A model generated the notes under the pieces. That model saw nothing but the letters and a program-made list of their open reading frames with translations, was not told where the DNA came from and searched no databases. Made by a program: the position numbers and the translations under genes. A DNA stretch of 64,000 bases, from NCBI RefSeq assembly GCF_958979055.1, contig NC_084892.1:1430001-1494000 (forward strand), in the 5' to 3' direction. Positions 22,476-33,068 of the stretch are shown here, one piece after another (the first letter of the stretch is position 1; every line of letters begins with the position of its first letter). Source of the DNA: Alnus glutinosa (Eukaryota; Streptophyta; Magnoliopsida; Fagales; Betulaceae).

Positions 22476-25416
22476 ATGGATAATTTTTCGTGGGCTATGA
22501 ACCTCATTCGATGCATATTTAGCGTTCATATGCTTATGTCTCATGCCTTAAAACAATATACATTTCATTTCATGAATCATATCTTTAATACATGCTTTCT
22601 TTATAAAAACATAAACAATTCCCCATGTCATTTCTTAAACAATTTGCATAACTTAACTCACTCTAAAATCATATTCATGTTTCATTGCAATCATAGCTTT
22701 TAAAACTCACAACCATAACATACAGTGACTCTATTCATTTAAACTCCACATATCATATTCATACTTCAAAACATCATCATAATTTCAATATGCTCAAAAG
22801 TACTCAAATCATCCAAAACAGTTCATAATCAACATACAGTTGGTTCAAGTTTGTAAAACAATATATATTTTGCAATTCATCATATATGAAAATAATACTT
22901 ATCAGAGAGTAGAATACTCACCTTGGCTGCGCGGATATTAAGCACTAGGTCTCCTAGACTCTACCTTGTAATGCATTACTGTAAAAACAATACATTGCAC
23001 ATTATTGACAACTTTTTACTTCTAATATTGGACTCACATTTAGCTCCCAAATTGCTCAAAAGCTAACCCATGGAAAACCCATAACATTTCTAAGGTTCCC
23101 AAGTATTTACCCATAATCCTAAACACTAGATAAACTCAATTAACATTAACCCAAAGTATTCACTAAGGGTTAGATATTAAAATCACTATTTAATTATTTA
23201 CCTATAACATTAATTGCTAATCCGTAATTAATTCCACTAACCCATTCATTATTTTCACTAACACTTTTACAATAATATTAGCCATAAAATTATATTCACT
23301 AATCTCTAGATTATTTCTCACTAACATTTTCTCAATATCATTAACTCTAATATTATGTTCATAAATACTTTTACATCAATTACTAACATATTAACATAAT
23401 TTAACTATATAAATTTTAATCACTTAAAACTCCCAAATTAATTTAACCCATCAAATTGGGTTTCCAAAATTAACCCATAATTTATAAAATACTAACTTAA
23501 TTACAACAAATATTAATCTCACTAACATAAACACTAATATATTTAAAATAACATTAATCCATAAATTAGGAATTAAAGGAACTTATCCAAAAATTTACCC
23601 AAATAATACCCGGTGTTTGGAGAATCTTTGCAAGCTCCAAATAACACAAAGCTTAAAGAAAACACTATATCAAACTCATATTTTGCTAGATTTAACCAAA
23701 AAATTTAAAATATGAATTTAACTATTTACCTCAAAACGATCGGTAGAAACGTAAATCGAGCTTCATAGATCACGTTAGAAGATTAGACCGTTATGTTTGT
23801 GGATCAAGATTTTTATATGAAAAAGGCTTAAAGAAAAATCATCCTTTCTGTTGTTTCTCTCTCGGGTCAGATGACCATTTCCTACTTCTTTTTTTTTTCT
23901 CTTTTTTTTTTTTTTCGTTATACAGCATAGGCGTGTGCGCCCCTGCTTTGGAAAGGCCAATTGGCCTTTCCAGTTAATTGAGAAGGGAGGCCACGTGCGC
24001 CTCTCTTCATCTTTTATTTATTTTATTTTTTTAACTTTTTGACTTTTGTCTATTCTTTTTTTTTTTTTTTGACTTTTATCTTTTATTTTATTTTATTTTT
24101 TTCTCTTTCTGATTATTCTTTTCTATTTCATTTTTTTTAATTTTATTTTCTATTTATTTTCTTTTTTATTTTTCTTTTATATTTTATATTTTATTTTTTT
24201 TAGACTTTAAAAATATTCTCTTGCATTTTTAATAACACTAAATTAACTTAACTAATTATTTACTTAAATTTTATACTTTAATTATTAAAAAATGTCCCGA
24301 ACATTACACTAGATCCATCCCAAATTGCATTTCAAACCTCAATCTTCTACAAAAGGTTAAACCTTAGTGCAAATAAGGTAGAATCACAAATACCATTAAA
24401 TTTATGGAGCCTTGAGAATCTATTGTTTTTGGACTAATCATCGAATCTCCTTGGTGGATATTTGTCTCCAAACATGAAAAAATTGGATAATATTGAATGC
24501 ATGGATTTATCTTAGAACCAAATTACTGGGAATATTCCAAGCATCATTAGAGCTTTTGAAAGCCTAAGTTATCTTGATTTGTTAAGGAATTAATTTCAAT
24601 GAGATATTCCACAATCTTTTGGAGACTTCAAAGGATTAGATGTGTTAAACCTCTCATATAATAATCTCTCTGGTTTAATTCCTAAGTCTCTTAAGGCACT
24701 TTCACATATCGAGTATTTGAATTTGTCTTTCAACAAGCTATCTGGAGAGATTCCATCTGCTAGGCCTTTTGCAAACTTCACGATTAAATCATTTTCAGGA
24801 AACCGAGGGCTTTGTAGGAATCCAATTTTTGGAGTTTTACCTTGTCCAAGCCTAGGCTCCCAAGGATCAAAGGTGAAACAAAGACTGCTCAAATATTTTC
24901 TTCATATCATTGCTTCAGTTACAATATGTCTAGCATTGATTTATATGCTTAGAAGACAGCAAGAAAGGAAAATACAGCTTCCAACTTTGTTTAATGCATT
25001 GCACGTATTGGAGTATAGAATGATATCATATCAAAAGCTTTGCCAAGGGACAAACGACTTTTGTGAAAGCAACTTGCTTGGAGCTAGAGATTTTGGTTGT
25101 GTACAAAGAGATGCTATTTGACGGGACAATTGTTGCTGTTAAAGTTTTAAATTTGCAATTGTTGGGTGCTTTCAAAAGTTTTGATGTGGAATGTAAGGTC
25201 TTACAAGCAATCCAACATAGAAATGTTGTTAAGATCATAAGGACATGTTCCAACCACGAGTTTAGAGCTTTAGTACTGCAATACATGCCGAACGGTAGCC
25301 TTATGTTTTCTAATTGTATCATTTTCATGTTTAAATAAATGGCTTGGAATTTTCTAGCATCTTCGTCTCGAGCCTTTGATGGATTTTTGCCTAGCCTCCT
25401 TTTGCTTCTTATTGAT

Positions 25417-26531
25417 TAGGGCTGGCAAAACGGGTCACCCGACACGACCCGTTAAAACCCGCGACCCATTTAGCCTAGACCCAGACACGACCCGTTTATG
25501 TTAACAGGTCGGGGTTCCAGACACGGCACGGCACGATTATTTCACGGGTCACCCGACACGACCCGTGAACCCGTTTAACATAATGGGCCAAATCGGGTCG
25601 ACACGACCCGAAACGACCTATTTTGACCCGTTTAGGTTTAAAAGGTTTTTTTTTTTTTTAATTACTTTTTTTTTGGGGGGGGGGGGGGGGGGGGAATTTT
25701 ATTAATAAATAAATTAAAATCAGCTGCTAAAATCACAAAAGTCAGAAATTGGCAGGGTAAAAAAAAAACTAAAATATGTAGCTTTATTTGCATTTCAACC
25801 GAAAAGAAGAAGAAGAAGGCAGCCAGCAGTTGTGAGCTGCATACAGGAAGCAATGCAGTGAGAATAATATTAACTGGGTCAGAAACACCAAAGGTGGAAC
25901 AATGAAAACATACCTAAAAAATATTAACCTGAAAATTTACTCAATGAAGACTGGTTCTTAAATGCCAGATGCAAGCAAAAACACATTCTTGGATAATCCA
26001 TGAATGATTAGGGAATCCAGAGAAACAGGGTACAGGCCAACATATCAGACTTTCTTATTATACACATGTAAGCTCTACAGGCTGTACAGATCTAGAAGAA
26101 CTACAACAAACTCACTAACCTAGCCATTACATTCTACCTTCAAAGCAAGGCTTCCAACCAATTCAATCACTCAGCAATTCACAAGAACCTAAGGAAAGAT
26201 CTTTCGGGTTAACAAGCCTAGGAAGTTGCAGGCAGACCATAACTACTGCATTCGAAAACTAAGGTTGATTAAGTTTAGATTTCTGACATTTTTGATTGGT
26301 GCTATTTTCCACCTTTTTTCATTTTTCTTTTCATTTCTTTTTTTTAAAAAAAAAATAAAAAATAAATAAAAAATAAAAAAACCTAATCGTGTCTGGCGGG
26401 TCACCCGCGACCCGACTCGCCAAACCAATATAATCGGCTCGACCCGTTTATGACCCAAACCCGTTTAAGGTAGACTCAAACCCGCTAATTTCGTGTCGTG
26501 TTGTCGGGTCGTGTCAAAATTGTCGGCCCTA
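25417..26531. mobile_element. Non-autonomous hAT-like element, 1115 bp
   Basis: Ends are TAGGGCTGGCAAAA and the complement of TAGGGCCGACAATTTT, flanked by the perfect 8-base duplication TTATTGAT (25409-25416 and 26532-26539). The empty site survives in unit 1 at about 9153 ('tctcattgatatcat'), so this inserted after the duplication or was never in unit 1. Both subterminal regions are packed with 'acacgacccg' and 'cgggtc' words, the usual hAT transposase-binding pattern. The interior (about 25695-26270) is ordinary AT-rich sequence without transposase and may be captured DNA. Confidence 0.9.
25675..25694. repeat. Run of 20 G
   Basis: An uninterrupted G20 tract directly follows a T run ('actttttttt') inside the hAT-like element. 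It is the only long G homopolymer in the window. Confidence 0.95.
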
Positions 26532-26909
26532 TTATTGATATCAGAAGGCATGTTTTCTAACCGCAATATTTTTATGCACTTAATTAAACTCAAGATTCAA
26601 CAATTCCAAATTTTTAGAATTATGGACGGCCTAAAAAGGCATTTTTCATTTTTAGAACTATAAACTTTTAGTGGTATCAACTATGAAGCACATATTTGAC
26701 GTCAAGTTCATTGACAAGAATAATGCAAGAGACAAAAGTCTTTTCGCTCAGGCACATTAATTTGTTATTTCATCCATCAAATAATAATTTTTACTGCTAT
26801 ACCAAGAAATAAGCATTTTAGAGTCTGTGTAATACTTTTACTAAATTTATAGAAAGTTTACGGGCGAGTCACTAGGGTATTGTTTAAGAGTAAATATAAT
26901 AATAAATAC

Positions 26910-26996
26910 GAGTAATGCTACTTAAATTTTGACCAAATATTAATTTTAAAAGTCATAATTTTTGCAAGGACACCAGACGAACTTTTAAAATTACTC
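26910..26996. mobile_element. 87-bp Mutator-like MITE (duplicate)
   Basis: Copy of 9528-9614 carried by the segmental duplication, with the same AATAAATAC flanks. Confidence 0.75.
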
Positions 26997-27751
26997 AATA
27001 AATACTTATATTGCAAAAATTGAATTATTGTACACTAATTTTAGTTCTCTTGCGTGTCGTAATGGATATAGGTATATATTATTAGGCAATTTCTGATCCT
27101 ACCTTCCGCAAAGCAGGCTTGGTTGCTACATTTTCTGAAAAAATCAACACAGATCGAGTCAAGGTTCAATTGCATGGAAGCCCATAAAAGGAGCATAGAA
27201 GTTGCATTAATTAATTCAGGAAAAACGAAGATCCCTTTCAACGGATCAGATGGCTCCGGCTTCTCAATCAGGACGGAGAAACCATTGAAGGACATGATTG
27301 GAATTCGCCTTTTATGGAAATGGCTAACTTATTTTCCCAAACTACTCTATTTCGGTCCGATCCATCTTAGTTGTCGCTTCCTCCCAACATTCATAAATGC
27401 GAGAATTTGGGAGGGTAACTCTCTCTAATTAACTACTTACAAAATAAAAATGAATATTGATTGAAGGATTTTTACCAGGGCCTATTATTTGGGCTCTAGT
27501 AATTGGTCAACAACCATTATATATGTGAAATATGTGAAACTCCAATCATGTCACAAACGTACAGCATATACATATTATATGTTTTAGTTTTGGAAAAAAC
27601 ACATTTACCCTCGTGAACCATCATTATAACCCACACTACTCTTTCCTTTCTGTTAAGTATTTAACGTCAATTTTTGTTTCTTGAAATGTCCAATTTACCG
27701 TTCAATCAAACAAACAAACAAAAATCAATGAAAAACAAAGGAGTTGGAGGG

Positions 27752-28542
27752 TGGCCAACCACCCCTAAAGCCGTTTTTCAGGGGATTGGTGAATTGCGAT
27801 TTTTGGCCCATCATTTCATGTAGTCTTGCGTGATTTGGAGAGGTTTTCATCCCTCATGCATGCCAGTTCAATGGTGTCATGAAGTGTCTTTGGGCTTAAA
27901 CATTCGTATGGCAGAGACAAAATCTTACTTCAACCCTCTAAGGAATACCCCTACTAGCTCCTTTTGACGCCATCCCTCCACTCTATTCGCTAAACGTTCG
28001 AATTCTTGTAGATACTCGCTAGCTCAATCCCTCCACCATTGGTTGGCTTCACTTTCGAGATAAATGGCAGTCAATGACACCTTTTGATCCTTTGGTTTTG
28101 TTTGTAGCCGAATTATTGGGATTACCCAGTTTATCCACACAGTGGGATCGTCTCCATGCAGAATAACGGAGAAATTCTAGCTTACTGAAATTACTCGGTC
28201 AGAACCACCCGAATGCCTAGAAGAATGATTTCCTTGAATTTGAAATGATCCTTTTTCTTTGCCTACAGATGATTCGCCTTGATCAAAAGACTTGGAGAAT
28301 AATTCTCAAAGCTCCTTGAAGTTGGACTGTGACTCCACACCCATCTTCTGCATACCCCTTCTTCAGCTCCTGCATTTTTTATTCCAATTTCTCAAAAAAC
28401 AATCCTGGTTGGCGGTAACCTGGCTCTGATACCAAGTTGATAGGAGCTCACAGTAAATTAAAGATAAATGAATAGATATTGGATAGATAATTACTACAAT
28501 TAAGGGTGGGAGACAAACGACGACAAATGTTAGATTGCAATA
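27752..28542 (-). mobile_element. Ty3/gypsy gag and PBS relic (duplicate)
   Basis: Identical, as far as compared, to 10370-11160. The primer-binding site is at about 28424-28435 on the minus strand. Confidence 0.7.
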
Positions 28543-28550
28543 TTCAATTA

Positions 28551-28731
28551 GAGAAATGATATTTAGTAGACCGCTATACGACTACTATACAATTAGGATG
28601 ACGTAAAAGTGAGAACGAGCTACTGAATTTTTTTTTTTTACAAGCTTGTGCTTATCCAAAGACTGGTTTCCAAGGCCGCATCATGTCAGTTGTATAGTAG
28701 TCATATAACAACCTACTAAATAGTATTACTC
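28551..28731. mobile_element. 181-bp Mutator-like MITE (duplicate)
   Basis: Copy of 11169-11349, with the same ATTCAATTA flanks. Confidence 0.85.
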
Positions 28732-28772
28732 ATTCAATTAATACATCTACTAATCTCTTACTTCTTCACTTA

Positions 28773-29076
28773 GGGTGCGTTTGAGATTGCGATTTCGTAA
28801 ACAAAAGACGCGATTTTAAACCAAATCGCAGAAAATGAACCGTTTGAGAATTGCATTTTAAAAAATTTGTGATTTGAAATTGCAGAAAACAGATTTTTCA
28901 AATCACTGGAAGAGTTTGCTTTTTTGAAAATGCATAATTTTAAAGGCTAACCTACAATTTTAAAGGTTAAACTGCGATTTTACCAAACATACACTTAATT
29001 GCGTTTTTAAAAATTATTTTTTTAAAATTGTAGATTTTAAAATCATTGTTTTTAAATCGCAAACCCAAACAAACCC
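28773..29076. mobile_element. Tourist-like MITE (duplicate)
   Basis: Copy of 11391-11694, TTA on both sides. Confidence 0.8.
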
Positions 29077-29371
29077 TTATACTCGGCATATTCCCCCGCA
29101 ATTTAGGTAATATAACTAACCATTAACACACATGATAACTGAGTCGTAGAACTCCCCGCATAGATTAATGCTCATAACGTAACAACTACCCGGTATACTA
29201 GCTGATGTCCCGCGTTCCTACTGCCCATGTACCTGATGCCCACGATCGATGAGCAGTACTGCTCCATGATAGGCAAGTCTGCGACCTCCAATTAATGCCA
29301 AGTGTCATGAATTAGGATGAGGTGGACGTTGGGCCCTTCGTGGCACGCCATCATATCTTCCCCCAATCACA

Positions 29372-30126
29372 ATGCCAATTGCTGAAGAGGAATATACGTT
29401 CATGGCTTAGACTTCCACTCGTGATCATTAATTTCCTTTCAATTTCCACTTATATAGAAAAAGAGTAGTCTTTGTGCGCACTGGAACGTTGGGCGCGCCC
29501 AAAACAGCCCCCTCAAGATTGAAATTCTCTTATATATATATATGGTTGAGTATATGGCCGGGTACAATGAATGCATATTTAGATTTACATTTGCATGTAT
29601 GTAATATATATCAATATATAAGTACATACTTTTTTTTCCTTCTTTTTTGTTGAGATATGCGGACAACTTCCTTTTTTTTTTCTTTTTTTTCTTCCTTTTA
29701 AAATTTTGAATTACTAACTTAAATGCCTTTTTGCATAATTCCGAGTGATGAATAGAGTATGGTTTTGAAGGAAAAGTGTCCATCAAAGGCGATGTTTATA
29801 GCTACGGTATAATTTTGTTGGAGATGATTACGAGAAAGAAACCTACCGACGACATATTTGAAGGAGAGTTGACTTTGAGGCAATGGATAAATGCATCACT
29901 TTTTAGCATAATGATGAGAGTTGTGGATAACGGTTTATTGAGAACAGAAAATGGAAGAGATGTAACAGTTATGCAAAGTGTTCTTTCATCTATCATGAAA
30001 TTAAACTTAAGGTGTAGTGAAGAGTTACCAGCTGAAAGAGTCAATATCAAAAATGTGCTTGCAAAGCTTCAAAAAATCAGACAGGCACTTTTTAAAAACA
30101 AAAACGTGGGCGTCAAATATCTTTGA
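29372..30126 (+). pseudogene. RLK relic: promoter fused to intron tail plus exon 2 (duplicate)
   Basis: Same structure as 11990-12757: promoter joined to intron tail through a TA run at 29531-29542, branch site TACTAAC at 29712-29718, acceptor AG at 29754-29755, exon 2 at 29756-30126. It is open to the stop, but about 12 of the last 116 residues differ from the first copy (for example FVGELTLGQ versus FEGELTLRQ). Most base changes alter the protein, as expected without selection. Confidence 0.85.
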
Positions 30127-30392
30127 TCTAGGTTTTATACGGTTTTGATTTCTTGAAGTACTTACAAATGGTATGTTTTTTGTTTGTATGACTTTTCATG
30201 TTTACATAAATGGCTTGGGATTTTCTAACATCTTCCTCTTGAGCTTTTTATCATTTTTTTCTCCTTACGCTGCTCGTATGCCTATATATCATACCTCGTG
30301 GACCTAAAAAGCTTCATATTTAACATTCTTTTGCTTTAGAAGATTTGATTGGATATGGTAAAAGTGAATTTTCAGTTTATCTTTTCTTCTTA

Positions 30393-31276
30393 TTTTTTGG
30401 ATAGATAACACGAGTCATCATATATTACTTAAGAACGCCCGAAGGCACTTATAGAGAATAGAGGTACAAGACTCCATACACCCTAAGCCAAAAAAATCTG
30501 ACTTAAAACAGCTATCTAAACAACACACAAATATTACATGAACAACATTTGACCCGCTCTTTACGTTTAAGCACAATCTAAACAAAAAAAAAAAAAAAAA
30601 AAGATGGCTAATCTAGCTACTATGCCAACAAATAGTCCAATAACAATTGAGCATTACAAAGGCGAATTGTGAACAGAAAAACAAACAAAAAACCCAAACA
30701 GAAACCAAACGAAACCGGCGTTGGGAAAAAGCTGTCACCGGCACCAACGCGTGTAAATTGTAAACACGCGCCTTTATCGGGGACTTCCCTCTTCAGCAGA
30801 CGACCACCAAAACCAACGATCTCCAACATAGAGAGGCGTGTGTCATGAGGGACCCAGCCAAAGAACACAGATCTGGCTCTAAAGAAGACATAAAAAAAAT
30901 ACAGCCAGAAAAAACTCGCTGGAGACACACCAGAAAAGCCGGTCCCCAACACAAACGTCCCGTGTAGCCTTCTGCCAAGAAAACCAACAGAAAAAAGCAC
31001 AAGGAAAAACTAAAAAACAACCTCCATAGTCCTATAAGGATTAGGAGAACATCAACCACCATCGGATCTAACCCGGGGAAACAAAACTCCCTAGAAGGGA
31101 TAGGAAATAAACCAAAGCAAAGAAAACAGGAAAAAAAACATAAAGGAAAGGAAAGAGGAGAATAGAGAAGAGAAGAAACCCTTTCCTCCTCCCTCACTTG
31201 CTGCACAAAGAAGAAGGATACTAGGAGAGAGAAGAGATAAAGCTCAAGATTTTGATTGTGAGGTGAATGTATTCTT
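30393..31276 (-). mobile_element. LINE-type retroposon insertion (duplicate)
   Basis: Partner of 13023-13907 with the same flanking repeat (ATCTTTTCTTCTT at 30380-30392 and 31277-31289). It has several point differences and an extra A run at about 30585-30602. Confidence 0.65.
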
Positions 31277-31589
31277 ATCTTTTCTTCTTTTTGGATTGGC
31301 TAAGAAAATCAATATGTTATAACACATAAAATCCTCAATGCATATATTAAGGGATTGTTCTTTCAAGACTCAAACTTGGCCCCCCTTCAATTACCTGTTT
31401 GAGAATGTCCAAGCCCTTTTCCCCGTGAAATTAGAGGACAAAACTATTATATTACCAAGGATCATCTGTATATTACTCTTAACCAAAATGTTCAAAAAGA
31501 AAAGTTAATAACAAACCGCAAATAAAAATAAATAAAAAAACTGTGGTGTTAGAATAGGAAAAAACAGAAAGCTTTTAATTGTATCAAGA

Positions 31590-33068
31590 ACATATTTGTG
31601 GAGTTCATCAACGAGAATAATGCAGAAAAAATAAAAATGTTTTACTCGGCACGTTAATTTGTTACTCGATCACCATGCTCTACTACTCGGGATTTTTTTT
31701 TTTCAAACGAGGATTGGTCCAAAGGTTGGTTGAAACTGCCATGTTAGTGTTGTGGGATAAAAAAAAATGTAGTATCTAGCATTAGTCAATTAAAATTGCA
31801 TGAAATAGAAACATCAATGCATACACAACAAAGTTTTCTTTTAAATTTGAATTATTGAATTGAATTTATTAAATTAACATATATCTTTAAAGGAAGGTGG
31901 CTCAATGAAAATTGAGGCATACGGCAAAAAGATAACATTAGTCCTTTTTTAATTTAAAAATCATTTTTCTATCTTTTTGAGATGTAAAATCACTAATCAA
32001 GTTTTTATGTTCAAGTTTTATTAATAGATTACTCCCAATAGATAATATGGTTAATTTCGTTTAATCTTTTTTGTAAGATAGTAGATTGTAATTAGGATTT
32101 AATTAGTTGTGTACTAAAATCAACAACACAATTATGATAAGTTATCGGAATTTGTAACAACAAACAACATTCTACCACACATTACATTACGACAAAAATG
32201 GAGTTTTCTTTCTTCTGGATCACATCTTCTTCTCTTTTCTTTTCTTTTTTTTTTTTTCTTTTTTTTAACTTGGCCTAACATGTAAGCTAGTGTTAGATTT
32301 AAACGATAATGTTTTACGCCTTCTTTGCAGATTGCGCAAATCAAGTATTGAGAAAGAAATGAATATCTCCCATGTTTGGAAATGAGCTTTCCATTCTTGA
32401 GTGTGGAGGAGTCTACTGCTCTGTACCCTATAATCTACTAATGGTAGTAATATTAAAATTTAATTAGCTGGCCAACTTCATTCGTATATAAGGTGAGAGT
32501 ATGGACTTTTTTAAGTATTTACAAAATGACCAAACCCATTATGGGCCCAAAACATAAAGATATTATACTATCACATCCAAAAAATAATAAATTAATACAA
32601 CACTAAGTTCCTATTTACTGCCCTTTTTCAAAATTTAATGATAGAATGCTGGTGTTTATAGACCTAATTATACAAGACTCTCGAAGTCTAGAGTCTCTCC
32701 ACTATAAGACTCTAGAAGTCTCAAACCATATCTCAAAAAACAAAACAAAAAAAAAATCTCAAACCATAACAAAGCCAAAGCCAATTGGCTTTATTTCTTG
32801 TTTGTCATCATCTCCCTTTCGCATAATTACTTGGTGCTTAGACTTCCGAATCACAAAGCCAATTGTTGAAGAGGAATATGCATGGACTTCCAAGTGTTTA
32901 AGAGGGAAAAACCCACAACTTCAACTCATATCATCATTTCCTTTCAATTAATTTCCCCCCAGGATTGAAATTCTCTTATAAAAGCCGCTTAACACCTTAT
33001 AATTTATCTCCACGCCTTCTTTCTTATAAATTCTCTCACTCTCTTCCTCTCTCTCTTGGAACACAATC
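31590..33068 (+). promoter_or_regulatory. RLK-C upstream region (type 2 promoter)
   Basis: Close to the RLK-B upstream region. TATAAAAG is at 32977-32984, 85-92 bases before the ATG. At about 32727-32768 the word 'tctcaaaccat' is duplicated around an A-rich filler that RLK-B lacks. Confidence 0.6.

Larger units (their letters stand above)
21106..24308. mobile_element. Solo-LTR-like element, 3.2 kb
   Basis: It starts TGTGACGACCCC and ends CCCGAACATTACA (TG...CA), with a perfect 5-base target duplication CTAGA (21101-21105 and 24309-24313). The target lies in an LRR codon run ('aaaatctct/gga tccatcc' in the intact copies). No gag, protease, RT or integrase is visible, and the ends match those of very long LTRs of some Ty3/gypsy families, so a solo LTR is the simplest reading. 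A non-autonomous LTR element is the alternative. Orientation is not determined. Confidence 0.75.
20395..25305 (+). pseudogene. Fragmented LRR-RLK split by an LTR element
   Basis: Coding-like sequence runs 20395-21105 and resumes at 24309-25305; the LTR element fills the gap. The first part covers LRRs equivalent to about 11-20 of RLK-B, starting at 'NYLTGAIPQNLFNISSL'-like sequence, with many stops and frameshifts (for example 'caatag' at about 20736 and 'caatga' at about 20999). The second part covers the last LRRs, cap (ALCGNP decayed to GLCRNP), membrane span and the kinase N-lobe to 'PNGSL'. It then joins RLK 3' flank directly at about 25301-25306, so the rest of the kinase, the intron and exon 2 are gone. 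The glycine loop is frameshifted near 25095. A TAG at 24513-24515 sits at the same codon as the TAG at 6708 in RLK-A. Confidence 0.88.
26644..29664. repeat. 3.02 kb apparently identical block, copy 2
   Basis: Matches 9262-12282 at a constant offset of 17382 with no difference seen. Contents are the same: MITE 26910-26996, ORF 27174-27428, gypsy relic 27752-28542, MITE 28551-28731 and Tourist-like MITE 28773-29076. Confidence 0.85.

Noticed and set aside
24596..24892. Long minus-strand open frames opposite the RLK exons (80-110 codons; also at 17715, 47866, 48301 and 35450)
   Set aside because: They recur at the same spots in all RLK copies and mirror the coding strand. They have no family similarity of their own.
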